From CAZSHX01 sp964606895 (GTDB taxonomy: Bacteria > Bacteroidota > Ignavibacteria > Kapaibacteriales > UBA2268), in NCBI GenBank assembly GCA_964606895.1, contig CAZSHX010000062.1:1-29743 (forward strand): a stretch of DNA of 29,743 bases. The letters run 5' to 3'. The notes under the pieces were generated by a model. It was not told the origin of the DNA. It was given only the letters and a program-made list of their open reading frames with translations, and did not search any database. Below, piece after piece: positions 8,023 through 15,425 of this stretch (within the stretch, counting starts at the first letter, position 1; every line of letters begins with the position of its first letter). Both the position numbers and the translations under genes were made by a program.

Positions 8023-9270
8023 ATGAATTTCAGGAATAATTTTGCAGGTTCTTTTTTTTCTTTAGCATTTGTATTGTTCTTTTCAGTTTGCAGTAGCAAT
8101 CTATACTCTCAGTATGGAATTGCAATGCCGTTCTTAAGAACAACTCCTTCTGCATTTTCCCAGGGTATTGGCGAATGCGGGGTTGCACTTTCGGATTATT
8201 CTCCTTTTTCAATTCATAACAATCCTGCTCATCTTGGTATATTTGCCGAAAGCAATAGTGCAACGTTAGGGTTTTATCCGGCAAAAACTTCCTTGTTCTC
8301 GAATATTCAGAACCAAAACCAGTCAAACAGTTTGGGTTTCAATGCAGGATATAATTATGGTAAAAAAGGCGATGGACTTCCCTTTGCACTTGGAGTGGGC
8401 TACCTTTACGAAAATGTTGATATGGGAGAGTTCACCCGTACAGATGCAAGCGGCAAGGTTTTGGGAAAATATAAGGGATATGAAACGGCACAATCGTTTA
8501 CAATCGCGGCTTCTACGGAATATTGGATTAAAGCCGCAGTTGGCTTGACTTTCAAATCGGCTGTTTCACATCTCGAAACGGCACAGGTTACCGGAATCAG
8601 CAGTCAGGGATTGGCTTATGTTTTTGATGTCGGCTTGTTTTTGAATGCACCGTTCGTCAAATCCCTTGAACTCAACAATTCAATGAAATTCAATTTTGAT
8701 ATGTCTGTTGGTTTGGATTTTGCAAATTTTGGCACCCTGATGACTTACCGCTCCGAGAATATGCCGATGCCCAGAACTTCCACAATGGGTTATGCACTTT
8801 TAACATCATTGGATATGAATATTTTGAACAAAGAATTCAAGGTAATTCAATTGGATTGGACTGCTGAAGTTGAGGATTTGCTTGTTTATAAAGATGCTTT
8901 GGATGATTACTATTATTCTTCGGTTTTTCAGGATATGAATTTTACGGATAATCTGATTTTGCAGAAATCAACGGGAAACGTTATTGTTAAACATGGAATC
9001 AGGGCAGGTTTTTTTGACATTCTTCAGTTCTATTTCGGGAAAAAATATGACGAGGCACATGCACTTACTAATGCTTACGGTATTGGTCTGAAAGCAAACG
9101 GGATGTTCAAACTGATAAATGCGTTTTCTAAAACTAAATTTCATGATTTTCTGGAAAATCATATTGATTTGTCTTTTTATTATTCGAAAAATGAACTGAA
9201 TTCAGTATTAATCAGTTCGTTCAGTCGGGAATTTTACAATGTGGTTTTTGGTGTCAGGAATTTGTGGTAA
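8023..9270 (+). CDS. PorV/PorQ-like outer-membrane beta-barrel protein
   Basis: A 415-residue protein from the ATG at 8023, preceded by GGAG at 8015-8018. That start places a signal peptide (FFSLAFVLFFSVCSSNLYS) at the N-terminus; a TTG at 7915 would add 36 polar residues. The mature N-terminus reads FLRTTPSAFSQGIGECGVALSD, then SPFSIHNNPAHLGIF. This matches the PorV/PorQ (UPF0164, FadL-like) signature of a GxGxAGVAxSD turn followed by xxNPAxL. The rest is amphipathic strands typical of a 14-stranded barrel. PorV shuttles T9SS cargo sorting domains to the attachment complex at the outer membrane, and FCB genomes often encode several paralogs. This copy may handle specific cargo rather than be the housekeeping PorV. 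A WD40-like lipoprotein gene follows on the same strand after 129 bp. Confidence 0.78.
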   Translation: MNFRNNFAGSFFSLAFVLFFSVCSSNLYSQYGIAMPFLRTTPSAFSQGIGECGVALSDYSPFSIHNNPAHLGIFAESNSATLGFYPAKTSLFSNIQNQNQSNSLGFNAGYNYGKKGDGLPFALGVGYLYENVDMGEFTRTDASGKVLGKYKGYETAQSFTIAASTEYWIKAAVGLTFKSAVSHLETAQVTGISSQGLAYVFDVGLFLNAPFVKSLELNNSMKFNFDMSVGLDFANFGTLMTYRSENMPMPRTSTMGYALLTSLDMNILNKEFKVIQLDWTAEVEDLLVYKDALDDYYYSSVFQDMNFTDNLILQKSTGNVIVKHGIRAGFFDILQFYFGKKYDEAHALTNAYGIGLKANGMFKLINAFSKTKFHDFLENHIDLSFYYSKNELNSVLISSFSREFYNVVFGVRNLW

Positions 9271-9399
9271 ATTATATTATCGAAGTTCCTTCCAAAGTTC
9301 AAATATGGTGGAAGAAAATGCAGGATCAGTATCCAACTTAACGTAAATTGGACATATAATATATTTCTATAACGAATTTTCACTTTTTTGGGGTGATAT

Positions 9400-10455
9400 A
9401 TGAAACACTTAGCTTTGATTTTTATTGCGATTCTTTTGTTAGCTACTTCTTGTGGTAAAAATACCGATACTCCGGTCAACCCAACTTCGAACCAATGGGC
9501 TGAAATCACGCTTCTGATGACTCCGGGAGTTGCAGGAAACTGTGCAAGATTCAGTCCAGATGGTAATTCGATAGTTGTTTCGCTGGACGAATATTGGGTA
9601 CATGACCCACAAGCCAACGCTGGAAAAGTAGTAATTTATAATTTGGTTGCTAATAAAATTGCAGGTGAACATTATTTGTCACAAAATGGCAATATTGACG
9701 AATTTTCCCATTGTGCTTTCTCCCCGAAAGGAACCAGAATAGCCGCCAGCGGAAATTGCTATAACGGCTGGTTCGGCAATGGAATAGTGATTTGGAATAC
9801 GAGTTCAAACGGCTCAGATTATGTCGAATCCAAAAATGATTTCGGAGAAGGCTCAGTAACACAATTTGAATATACTTCATCGGGCGATTCCATCATTGTC
9901 AATACTACCAAGGGAATTTATCTGTGGGATGTGTACCACGACAAAATAACTTTGCTTAAAACCGATGGTTTCTCGGTTGATAAAAATTTCAGCGTTTCAA
10001 GGGATTCAAGATATCTTCTTGCGGAATCTTATCCCAAACTGCTTGATATGTCCCAGACTCCTCCCGTTTCTTCGGAAATAACTGCTATAGGAGGTGCATT
10101 AACACCTGATAGCAAATTTGTCATTACCACCCGGCAAAATTTAGTTTCACTGTTTGATATTGCCCAAAACAAGAAAACCCTGACCTATACTGAATCATCA
10201 ATGAAATATCATTATCTTGTTGCTGTCAGCAAAAACGGGAAGTACTTTGCCACTTCTTATGATGTGGGTGAAGATCAGTATAGTATAACTGAATGCGGCA
10301 TTCAAATCTGGGACAGAGAAGCAATGGCACCGATTGGGAAAGTTCCAACAAATTTCGAGCCTGTTTACCTTGAGTTTGGCTCAACTGAAAACCAATTATT
10401 AGCAACCTCTCAATCAGGAGTTTATATCTACAAAATTTCATATAGCAAAAAGTAA
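9400..10455 (+). CDS. WD40-like beta-propeller lipoprotein
   Basis: A 351-residue protein starting at an ATG preceded by GGGGTGAT. Residues 1-18 are a lipoprotein signal with lipobox ATSC (Cys18). The body has recurring blades of the form [hydrophobic]SPDGxxI or SPKGTRIAASG followed by a strand ending VxIWN: CARFSPDGNSIVVSLDE, CAFSPKGTRIAASGNCY, GIVIWNTSS, GIYLWDVYHDK, GIQIWDREA. This is the pattern of WD40/TolB-like propellers, here about six or seven blades. Such proteins are surface or periplasmic scaffolds; the ligand is unknown. A second lipoprotein of similar layout occurs at 26916, also after a T9SS-linked gene. Confidence 0.8.
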   Translation: MKHLALIFIAILLLATSCGKNTDTPVNPTSNQWAEITLLMTPGVAGNCARFSPDGNSIVVSLDEYWVHDPQANAGKVVIYNLVANKIAGEHYLSQNGNIDEFSHCAFSPKGTRIAASGNCYNGWFGNGIVIWNTSSNGSDYVESKNDFGEGSVTQFEYTSSGDSIIVNTTKGIYLWDVYHDKITLLKTDGFSVDKNFSVSRDSRYLLAESYPKLLDMSQTPPVSSEITAIGGALTPDSKFVITTRQNLVSLFDIAQNKKTLTYTESSMKYHYLVAVSKNGKYFATSYDVGEDQYSITECGIQIWDREAMAPIGKVPTNFEPVYLEFGSTENQLLATSQSGVYIYKISYSKK

Positions 10456-10706
10456 AATAACATATTAACTCCGTTTACTTTTTTTGAATACAAAATGATG
10501 CAATTTTTGTATTTTTTCTGGTCGTAGGAGGTAGGGGGTTGCTTCCTTACCTCTTTGATTTATTGAATATTACCAAAGGAACATTGAATTCATATCATAT
10601 ACTCATGACTTGGAGAAAAACATTAAACCGGAAAAAGTCTTTTTTTCTTCCCAAAGCTGAAATGCAGGGGCATTTTCAAGAATAAATCACTCCCTTTAAT
10701 TTTAAA
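10456..10706 (+). terminator. Intergenic stretch with a possible terminator hairpin
   Basis: No gene was found between the lipoprotein at 9400 and the promoter module at 10707. A 9-bp stem with one G-U pair (GAGGTAGGG at 10528-10536, CCTTACCTC at 10545-10553) with an 8-nt loop is followed by TTTGATTTATT. It could terminate the upstream unit, although the T tract is weak. Confidence 0.4.
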
Positions 10707-10773
10707 ATGTGTGAATCATGCAACTTATTTTGAAAGTTATGTAACACAAATAAATATCCTTATCTTACTTTTG
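10707..10773 (+). promoter_or_regulatory. Promoter module copy 1 (ATGTGTGAA-N21-TTATGTAAC + TACTTTTG)
   Basis: ATGTGTGAA is at 10707-10715 and TTATGTAAC at 10737-10745. After 20 bp a -7 element TACTTTTG (Bacteroidota consensus TAnnTTTG) is at 10766-10773. The downstream start codon is at 10816, giving a leader of about 35 nt. The same module with identical ends and spacing is found at 20446, 22818 and 28116. Confidence 0.8.
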
Positions 10774-10815
10774 TAATGTAAATATTTATCACAAAATTCG
10801 GATATAGGATTTCTA

Positions 10816-11529
10816 ATGAAGTACTCACTAATGCTAACAGTTACGCTAATTATTGTTTATTTTGCAAATGGTTGTTCTGATGCATCATCCCCATCAAAAG
10901 ATGCCAACGTTGTTATAGTTTCCGAGATGTCGGGTTTTATGGTCAATGGAATTGACAGGAGTTTAAATGGGAGTAAAGTTCTTGCTGATGAAGTTGATTC
11001 TATAAAAGTAGTAAATATCAGAATCCTAATTTCAGAGATGAAACTGTTTACCGATACTGAAGATACTGCTAATGGCAGAATGATGAAAACCGGTCCATTT
11101 GTGTTTAATGTTGATGCTTCAGGCAAGATGATACAAATAGTCAGCGGAAGTGTGCCACCGGCAAATTATGATAAAATTAAGTTCGAATTCCATAGATTCA
11201 GTTCAAACGAATTAAACCAATATGCCAATGATGCAATATTCAAAGATTTTGCTACTTCAGACCGATATTCCGTAATCATTAATGGGATTGCTTATAAAAA
11301 CAATGTTCCAACTATTTTTACTTTTAATGCTCAGACAACAGCCAATTTATTACTGAAATTTAATCCTGTTTTGAATTTGACCGAAGGCTCAAATACTACT
11401 TTGTCAATACAGGTTGACCCAAAATTATTCTTTAAAAAAGGGACTGCCATAATTGACCCAAGAGAGCCCAAAAATGCCAATGATATCGAAAATGCGATTA
11501 AAAATACTATTAAAGCCATTAAAAAATAA
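10816..11529 (+). CDS. Lipoprotein, DUF4382-like
   Basis: A 237-residue protein with a lipoprotein signal, lipobox FANGC (Cys20). The body contains VVNIRILISEMKLFTD, then GPFVFNVDASGKMIQIVSGSVPPANYDKIKFEFHRF. This resembles DUF4382-type domains, where a strand states a trait, a quantity is given, and a lPaGxYxxIRL motif follows. The match is by pattern only. The C-terminal half has strands and a lysine-rich tail (ENAIKNTIKAIKK). It is the first gene after promoter module 1, and the kinase genes follow within about 120 bp, so it probably heads the signalling operon. It could be an envelope sensor input or simply a stress-induced surface protein. Confidence 0.7.
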   Translation: MKYSLMLTVTLIIVYFANGCSDASSPSKDANVVIVSEMSGFMVNGIDRSLNGSKVLADEVDSIKVVNIRILISEMKLFTDTEDTANGRMMKTGPFVFNVDASGKMIQIVSGSVPPANYDKIKFEFHRFSSNELNQYANDAIFKDFATSDRYSVIINGIAYKNNVPTIFTFNAQTTANLLLKFNPVLNLTEGSNTTLSIQVDPKLFFKKGTAIIDPREPKNANDIENAIKNTIKAIKK

Positions 11530-11547
11530 TCAGATAGAAAACGATAA

Positions 11548-11649
11548 ATGAAAGACTTAAACCATATTGTGATTGACTTTAAAAACAACAAGAAAATTTT
11601 CATCCATTTACCTAATGATTATATAATAAACAAAGGACAGATGGCATGA
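11548..11649 (+). CDS. 33-aa small ORF overlapping the kinase start
   Basis: ATG at 11548 to TGA at 11647-11649 encodes MKDLNHIVIDFKNNKKIFIH followed by LPNDYIINKGQMA. It has no signal peptide, membrane helix or recognised domain. It lies 18 bp after the lipoprotein gene, and its stop overlaps the ATG of the histidine kinase by 4 bp (ATGA at 11646), as do true coupled genes in this window. It may be a genuine small protein or a leader ORF that couples translation of the kinase. Coding potential cannot be judged from one short sequence. Confidence 0.45.
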   Translation: MKDLNHIVIDFKNNKKIFIHLPNDYIINKGQMA

Positions 11650-13616
11650 GTATTCGTCAAAAAATAATACTTCTATCTTTGGTCGTTTTGGTTGGTAATG
11701 GAATCATTGGATATGCTGTTTATAAAAGCAACGAAAAACTTCAGGAATCGGAACAATGGGTGCAACATTCAGAGCAGATTATTTACCAATCGAGTATTAT
11801 ACTCTCGCTTAGCAAAGACTTAGAAACTGCGTCACGTGGCTTTGTTATTACAAACGACAGCACATTTCTTGAACCATTATATTCTGCCCAAAAAATAATT
11901 TTTGCAAGTATCGGAATTCTCAGGCAACTTACTCTGGATAATCCAATTCAGAAACAACTTGTGGATTCACTTAGTTATTATATGCAGAAGCGTTTGAATT
12001 TCACATTAAAAAGTGTTGAATTAAGAAGAGATGATGGTTTAGCCTCTGCCATTGTTTTTATTTCTACTAAACAGGGCAAGTTTTATTCTGACATTTTGCG
12101 TAAGACAACCAATGCTATTCAGAAGGAAGAAAACAGCTTGCTTAATCAACGAAAGGAAACGAATAAAAGAAGTGTGGAGGCTTTTAACACATTTTCTTTA
12201 ATAATGTTTACTTTAATGACTGTTTTCACTATTCTTATGGTAATCGTTACAGGAAAGTATTTATTCCAGAATAAAGAAAAGGAAAAACGTGCAGCTGAGT
12301 TAATCATAGCCGATGAAGAGCTTGTTTTTCAAAATAAAGAAAAAGAAAAGCGTGCAGAAGAACTTCTAATTGCTAACGAAGAGCTTATCTTTCAAAACGA
12401 ACAGAAAGAAAGGAAAGCAGAAGAATTAATCGTCGCTAATAAGGAGCTTATCTTCCAGACAGAAGAAAAACAAAAGAGGGCAGATGAGTTGATTATTGCC
12501 AACAAAGAACTTATATTCCAAACTAAAGAAAAGCAAAATCGAGCAGATGAATTAGCTATTGCCAACAAAGAACTTATCTTTCAAAATGAAGAGAAGGAAA
12601 AACGAGCAGAAGAGCTTATCATTGCTAACAAAGAGCTAGTTTTTCAAAATGAAGAGAAAGAAAAACGAGCCGCTGAACTAATCACAGCATATAAAAAGCT
12701 TGTCTATCAAAACGAAGAAAAAGAAAAACGAGCTAATGAGTTGGTAATTGCCGACAAAGAACTTGTCTATCAAAACGAAGAAAAAGAAAAAAGGGCTGAA
12801 GAGTTAATCATTGCAGATAAAGAACTTGTCTATCAAAATGAAGAAAAAGAAAAACGAGCCGAAGAGTTAATCATTGCTAAAAATGAACGAGATTTTCAAA
12901 GTGATGAAAAAGATAAACAGGAAGCGGCTAATAAAGAACTTGAAGCTTTCAGCTATTCTGTTTCTCACGATTTGAGGGCACCCCTAAGACATATAGGCGG
13001 TTTTGTTGATTTACTCGTCAAAAATAATTCGTCACAACTTGATGAGACAGGTTTAAGATATTTGAACATCATTTCTGAATCGTCCCATGAAATGGGAAAT
13101 CTTATAGATGCTTTATTAACATTTTCGAGATTAAGCAGAGTCGAACTCCAGCGAACCAATATCAATTCAAAAAAATTGGTGAATCATGTACTTGAAACAT
13201 TCAGCGATGAATTAGATGGCAGGGAAGTGGAAATAAATTTATCTGACCTCCCTGATATCATGGGTGACGAAAGCCTGATAAATCAGGTGTGGATAAATCT
13301 CATATCAAATGCTCTGAAATATACCAGAAACAAAGAAAAGGCAGTTATTGATATAGGTGGCAAAACCGAGGATGGCTTTACTGCATTTTACATCAGGGAT
13401 AATGGTGCAGGATTCGATATGAAATATGCCGATAAGCTATTCGGTGTTTTTCAGCGACTGCATAAAGCAAAGGATTTCGAAGGGATTGGAATCGGCCTTG
13501 CTAATGTGAATCGTATCGTAATACGTCATGGCGGCAAATGCAGAGCAGAAAGTGAAGTAGGCACCGGTGCTGCATTTTTCTTCAATATACCGAATAATAA
13601 ACAAATAATTATATAA
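11646..13616 (+). CDS. CHASE3-domain sensor histidine kinase with long coiled coil
   Basis: A 656-residue membrane kinase. TM1 is at about residues 7-27. An extracytoplasmic CHASE3-like domain spans about 35-175 (LSKDLETASRGFVITNDSTF is typical). TM2 is at about 180-203. Residues about 216-426 are ten copies of a 21-residue coiled-coil unit (AEELIIANKELVFQNEEKEK then R). HisKA is at about 428-495 with phospho-acceptor His441 in FSYSVSHDLRAPLRHIGGF. The ATPase domain follows with N box NLISNALKYTRN, G1 DNGAGFD, F box FGVFQRLH and G2 GIGIGLANV. All catalytic motifs are intact. The SHDLRAPLRHI type of HisKA and the absence of a fused receiver fit pairing with the single-domain regulator 8 bp downstream. 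The coiled coil would extend the path from TM2 to HisKA by roughly 300 angstroms if continuous. Confidence 0.93.
   Translation: MSIRQKIILLSLVVLVGNGIIGYAVYKSNEKLQESEQWVQHSEQIIYQSSIILSLSKDLETASRGFVITNDSTFLEPLYSAQKIIFASIGILRQLTLDNPIQKQLVDSLSYYMQKRLNFTLKSVELRRDDGLASAIVFISTKQGKFYSDILRKTTNAIQKEENSLLNQRKETNKRSVEAFNTFSLIMFTLMTVFTILMVIVTGKYLFQNKEKEKRAAELIIADEELVFQNKEKEKRAEELLIANEELIFQNEQKERKAEELIVANKELIFQTEEKQKRADELIIANKELIFQTKEKQNRADELAIANKELIFQNEEKEKRAEELIIANKELVFQNEEKEKRAAELITAYKKLVYQNEEKEKRANELVIADKELVYQNEEKEKRAEELIIADKELVYQNEEKEKRAEELIIAKNERDFQSDEKDKQEAANKELEAFSYSVSHDLRAPLRHIGGFVDLLVKNNSSQLDETGLRYLNIISESSHEMGNLIDALLTFSRLSRVELQRTNINSKKLVNHVLETFSDELDGREVEINLSDLPDIMGDESLINQVWINLISNALKYTRNKEKAVIDIGGKTEDGFTAFYIRDNGAGFDMKYADKLFGVFQRLHKAKDFEGIGIGLANVNRIVIRHGGKCRAESEVGTGAAFFFNIPNNKQIII
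12291..12920 (+). repeat. 63-bp tandem repeat inside the CHASE3 kinase gene (10 units)
   Basis: Ten in-frame units of 63 bp encode the 21-residue coiled-coil motif. Central units (about 12543-12860) are most alike in DNA sequence and the edge units are more diverged, as expected from unequal crossing over in the middle of an array. Related units occur at 14572-14700 and 15450-15890. Confidence 0.9.
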
Positions 13617-13624
13617 AGGTTATC

Positions 13625-14071
13625 ATGAATTTAGAATTTAAAAGAATACTTATAGTGGACGACAGTCCTAAAGACGTTGAGTTGACTATCGCCGCCCTTG
13701 CCGAGAAAAATCTTGCAAACGAAGTTGTTGTTGCAGAGGATGGAGTAGAGGCATTGGATTATTTATACAAACGAGGTAAATTTGCCGATGTAATCGGAAA
13801 TCCTGCTGTAATTTTACTGGATATTAAAATGCCGCGTATGGATGGAATAGAAGTACTCAAACACATTCGTTCCAATCGTGAATTTAAACTGATTCCGGTA
13901 ATTATGGTCACATCATCATGTGAAGAACGGGATTTGGTCGAAAGTTACAAACTTGGAGCAAATTCTTATGTAGTAAAACCGGTTGATATCGCTCAATTCA
14001 TTGACGCAATTAAAGTTTTGGGTCAGTACTGGGGTGTTATTAATCAACCTCCCCCACCAGTTTACCAATAA
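13625..14071 (+). CDS. Single-domain response regulator (Rcp1/CheY-like)
   Basis: A 148-residue protein made of one receiver domain. Acidic pair Asp12/Asp13 (ILIVDDSPKD), phospho-acceptor Asp66 (VILLDIKMPRMDG), Thr96 (VIMVTSS) and Lys118 (YVVKPVD) are all present. The insert around EALDYLYKRGKFAD and the SPKDVELT start are typical of the Rcp1 subgroup that partners phytochrome-like and CHASE3 kinases. It has no output domain, so it acts through protein contacts or as a phosphate shuttle to the next kinases. It starts 8 bp after the kinase stop, with AAGG as a weak ribosome site. Confidence 0.93.
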   Translation: MNLEFKRILIVDDSPKDVELTIAALAEKNLANEVVVAEDGVEALDYLYKRGKFADVIGNPAVILLDIKMPRMDGIEVLKHIRSNREFKLIPVIMVTSSCEERDLVESYKLGANSYVVKPVDIAQFIDAIKVLGQYWGVINQPPPPVYQ

Positions 14072-14109
14072 AAAACAATTTTTTCAAAGCATTAGCAAAA
14101 CCATCTAAA

Positions 14110-15411
14110 ATGAATAATAAAATAAAAATACTGCATCTTGAAGATTCTCTGAATGATTCCGAGATAATACGCTCAATCATTGACCATGGCGGAATAGAAT
14201 ACGAATATTTTTTGGTGGATAACGAGAAAGACTTCATCCGTACATTAGAAACTGAAAATATTGAAATTATATTATCTGACTACAGTCTTCCCGATTATAA
14301 CGGTAACGAAGCATTGAAGGTTGCCAAAGAGAGGTTTTCTAACGTCTCGTTCATATACGTTTCAGGAATGATGGGGGAAGATGCCGCAATTAATGCCATG
14401 TTAAATGGAGCTACTGATTACGTACTCAAAAACAAACTTGTGCGTTTGGTACCTGCAATTAAAAGAGCTTTACATGAACAGGAACTTGAAATTAAACGCA
14501 AACAGTCCGAGATAAATCTGAGAGAAAAAAACGAGTTAATTGAAGCTCAAAATCAAAAGTATATTCAAATCAATAAAGAACTTGTTTTACAAAACGAAGA
14601 AAAGGAAAAGAGAGCCAAAGAACTTATTTTAGCCAACAACGAGTTGGCTTATCAAAATATAGAAAAAGAAAAACGTGCTGAAGAGCTAATTGTTGCCAAA
14701 GAGCATGCCGAGGAAAGCAGTCGGCTAAAGTCAGCTTTTCTGGCAAACATGTCACATGAAATACGCACACCATTAAATGGTATTATAGGATTTTCTCAAA
14801 TAATCAGGAATCCTAATATTACTGAGGAAGAAAAAAAGGATTTTTTGGATGGATTAGATAAAAGCTCTCAAAGGCTTATTGATTTAATTAATAACTTAAT
14901 TGATATTTCTTTGGTAGATTCCGGACAGATGGAAATTAAAAAAAGAGATTTCTTTCTTAATGATCTTTTGATGGGTTTTTATGAAATATACAATCAATCA
15001 GCGATGAATAAGAATATTAAGTTAAATGTTGATTTGGGTTTAAACGATGAAGATTCTATTTATGAATCTGATGAAACAATAATATTTAAGATAATGGATA
15101 ATTTGATAAACAATGCCGTCAAATTTACTAAATCCGGCAAAATTGACTTTGGATACAGAGCTCAAAATGACGAATTCATTTTCTACGTTCGGGATACCGG
15201 TATCGGCATTTCAGAAAATGATTTATCAATAATTTTTGATAGATTCAGGCAGATTGATTACAATCTGAGTCGTTCCTATGAAGGCTCAGGAATAGGACTT
15301 TCGTTAGCTAAAGGGTTAATTAAATTATTAAACGGTGGAATATGGGTTGAAAGTGAACCTGACAAAGGAAGTACATTTTATTTTACATTACCTAAAACAA
15401 AAGCCGCATAA
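14110..15411 (+). CDS. Receiver-histidine kinase (REC-HisKA-HATPase)
   Basis: A 433-residue cytoplasmic protein. An N-terminal receiver domain spans about residues 4-122 with Glu11/Asp12 (ILHLEDSLND), phospho-acceptor Asp57 (IILSDYSLPDYNG) and GATDYVLKNKL at its end, where the usual KP is replaced by KN. A coiled coil follows at about 125-205 with about two copies of the 21-residue motif shared with the neighbouring kinases. HisKA has His216 (FLANMSHEIRTPLNGIIGF). The ATPase domain has NNAVKFTKSG, RDTGIGIS, FDRFRQID and GSGIGLSLAKGL. It has no membrane segment, so its input is phosphorylation of its own receiver, possibly through the upstream regulator, making it a relay step. It lies 38 bp after the regulator gene. 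Confidence 0.92.
   Translation: MNNKIKILHLEDSLNDSEIIRSIIDHGGIEYEYFLVDNEKDFIRTLETENIEIILSDYSLPDYNGNEALKVAKERFSNVSFIYVSGMMGEDAAINAMLNGATDYVLKNKLVRLVPAIKRALHEQELEIKRKQSEINLREKNELIEAQNQKYIQINKELVLQNEEKEKRAKELILANNELAYQNIEKEKRAEELIVAKEHAEESSRLKSAFLANMSHEIRTPLNGIIGFSQIIRNPNITEEEKKDFLDGLDKSSQRLIDLINNLIDISLVDSGQMEIKKRDFFLNDLLMGFYEIYNQSAMNKNIKLNVDLGLNDEDSIYESDETIIFKIMDNLINNAVKFTKSGKIDFGYRAQNDEFIFYVRDTGIGISENDLSIIFDRFRQIDYNLSRSYEGSGIGLSLAKGLIKLLNGGIWVESEPDKGSTFYFTLPKTKAA
14572..14700 (+). repeat. 21-residue coiled-coil repeat in the REC-kinase (about 2 units)
   Basis: Two in-frame units (NKELVLQNEEKEKRAKEL and NNELAYQNIEKEKRAEEL) are of the same type as in the kinases on either side. They link the receiver to the HisKA domain. 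Confidence 0.85.
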
Positions 15412-15425
15412 AACAGGAGATTTAT

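Noticed and set aside
12291..12920. CRISPR-like regular repeats
   Set aside because: The units are adjacent without unique spacers and are in-frame coiled-coil coding sequence of a kinase.
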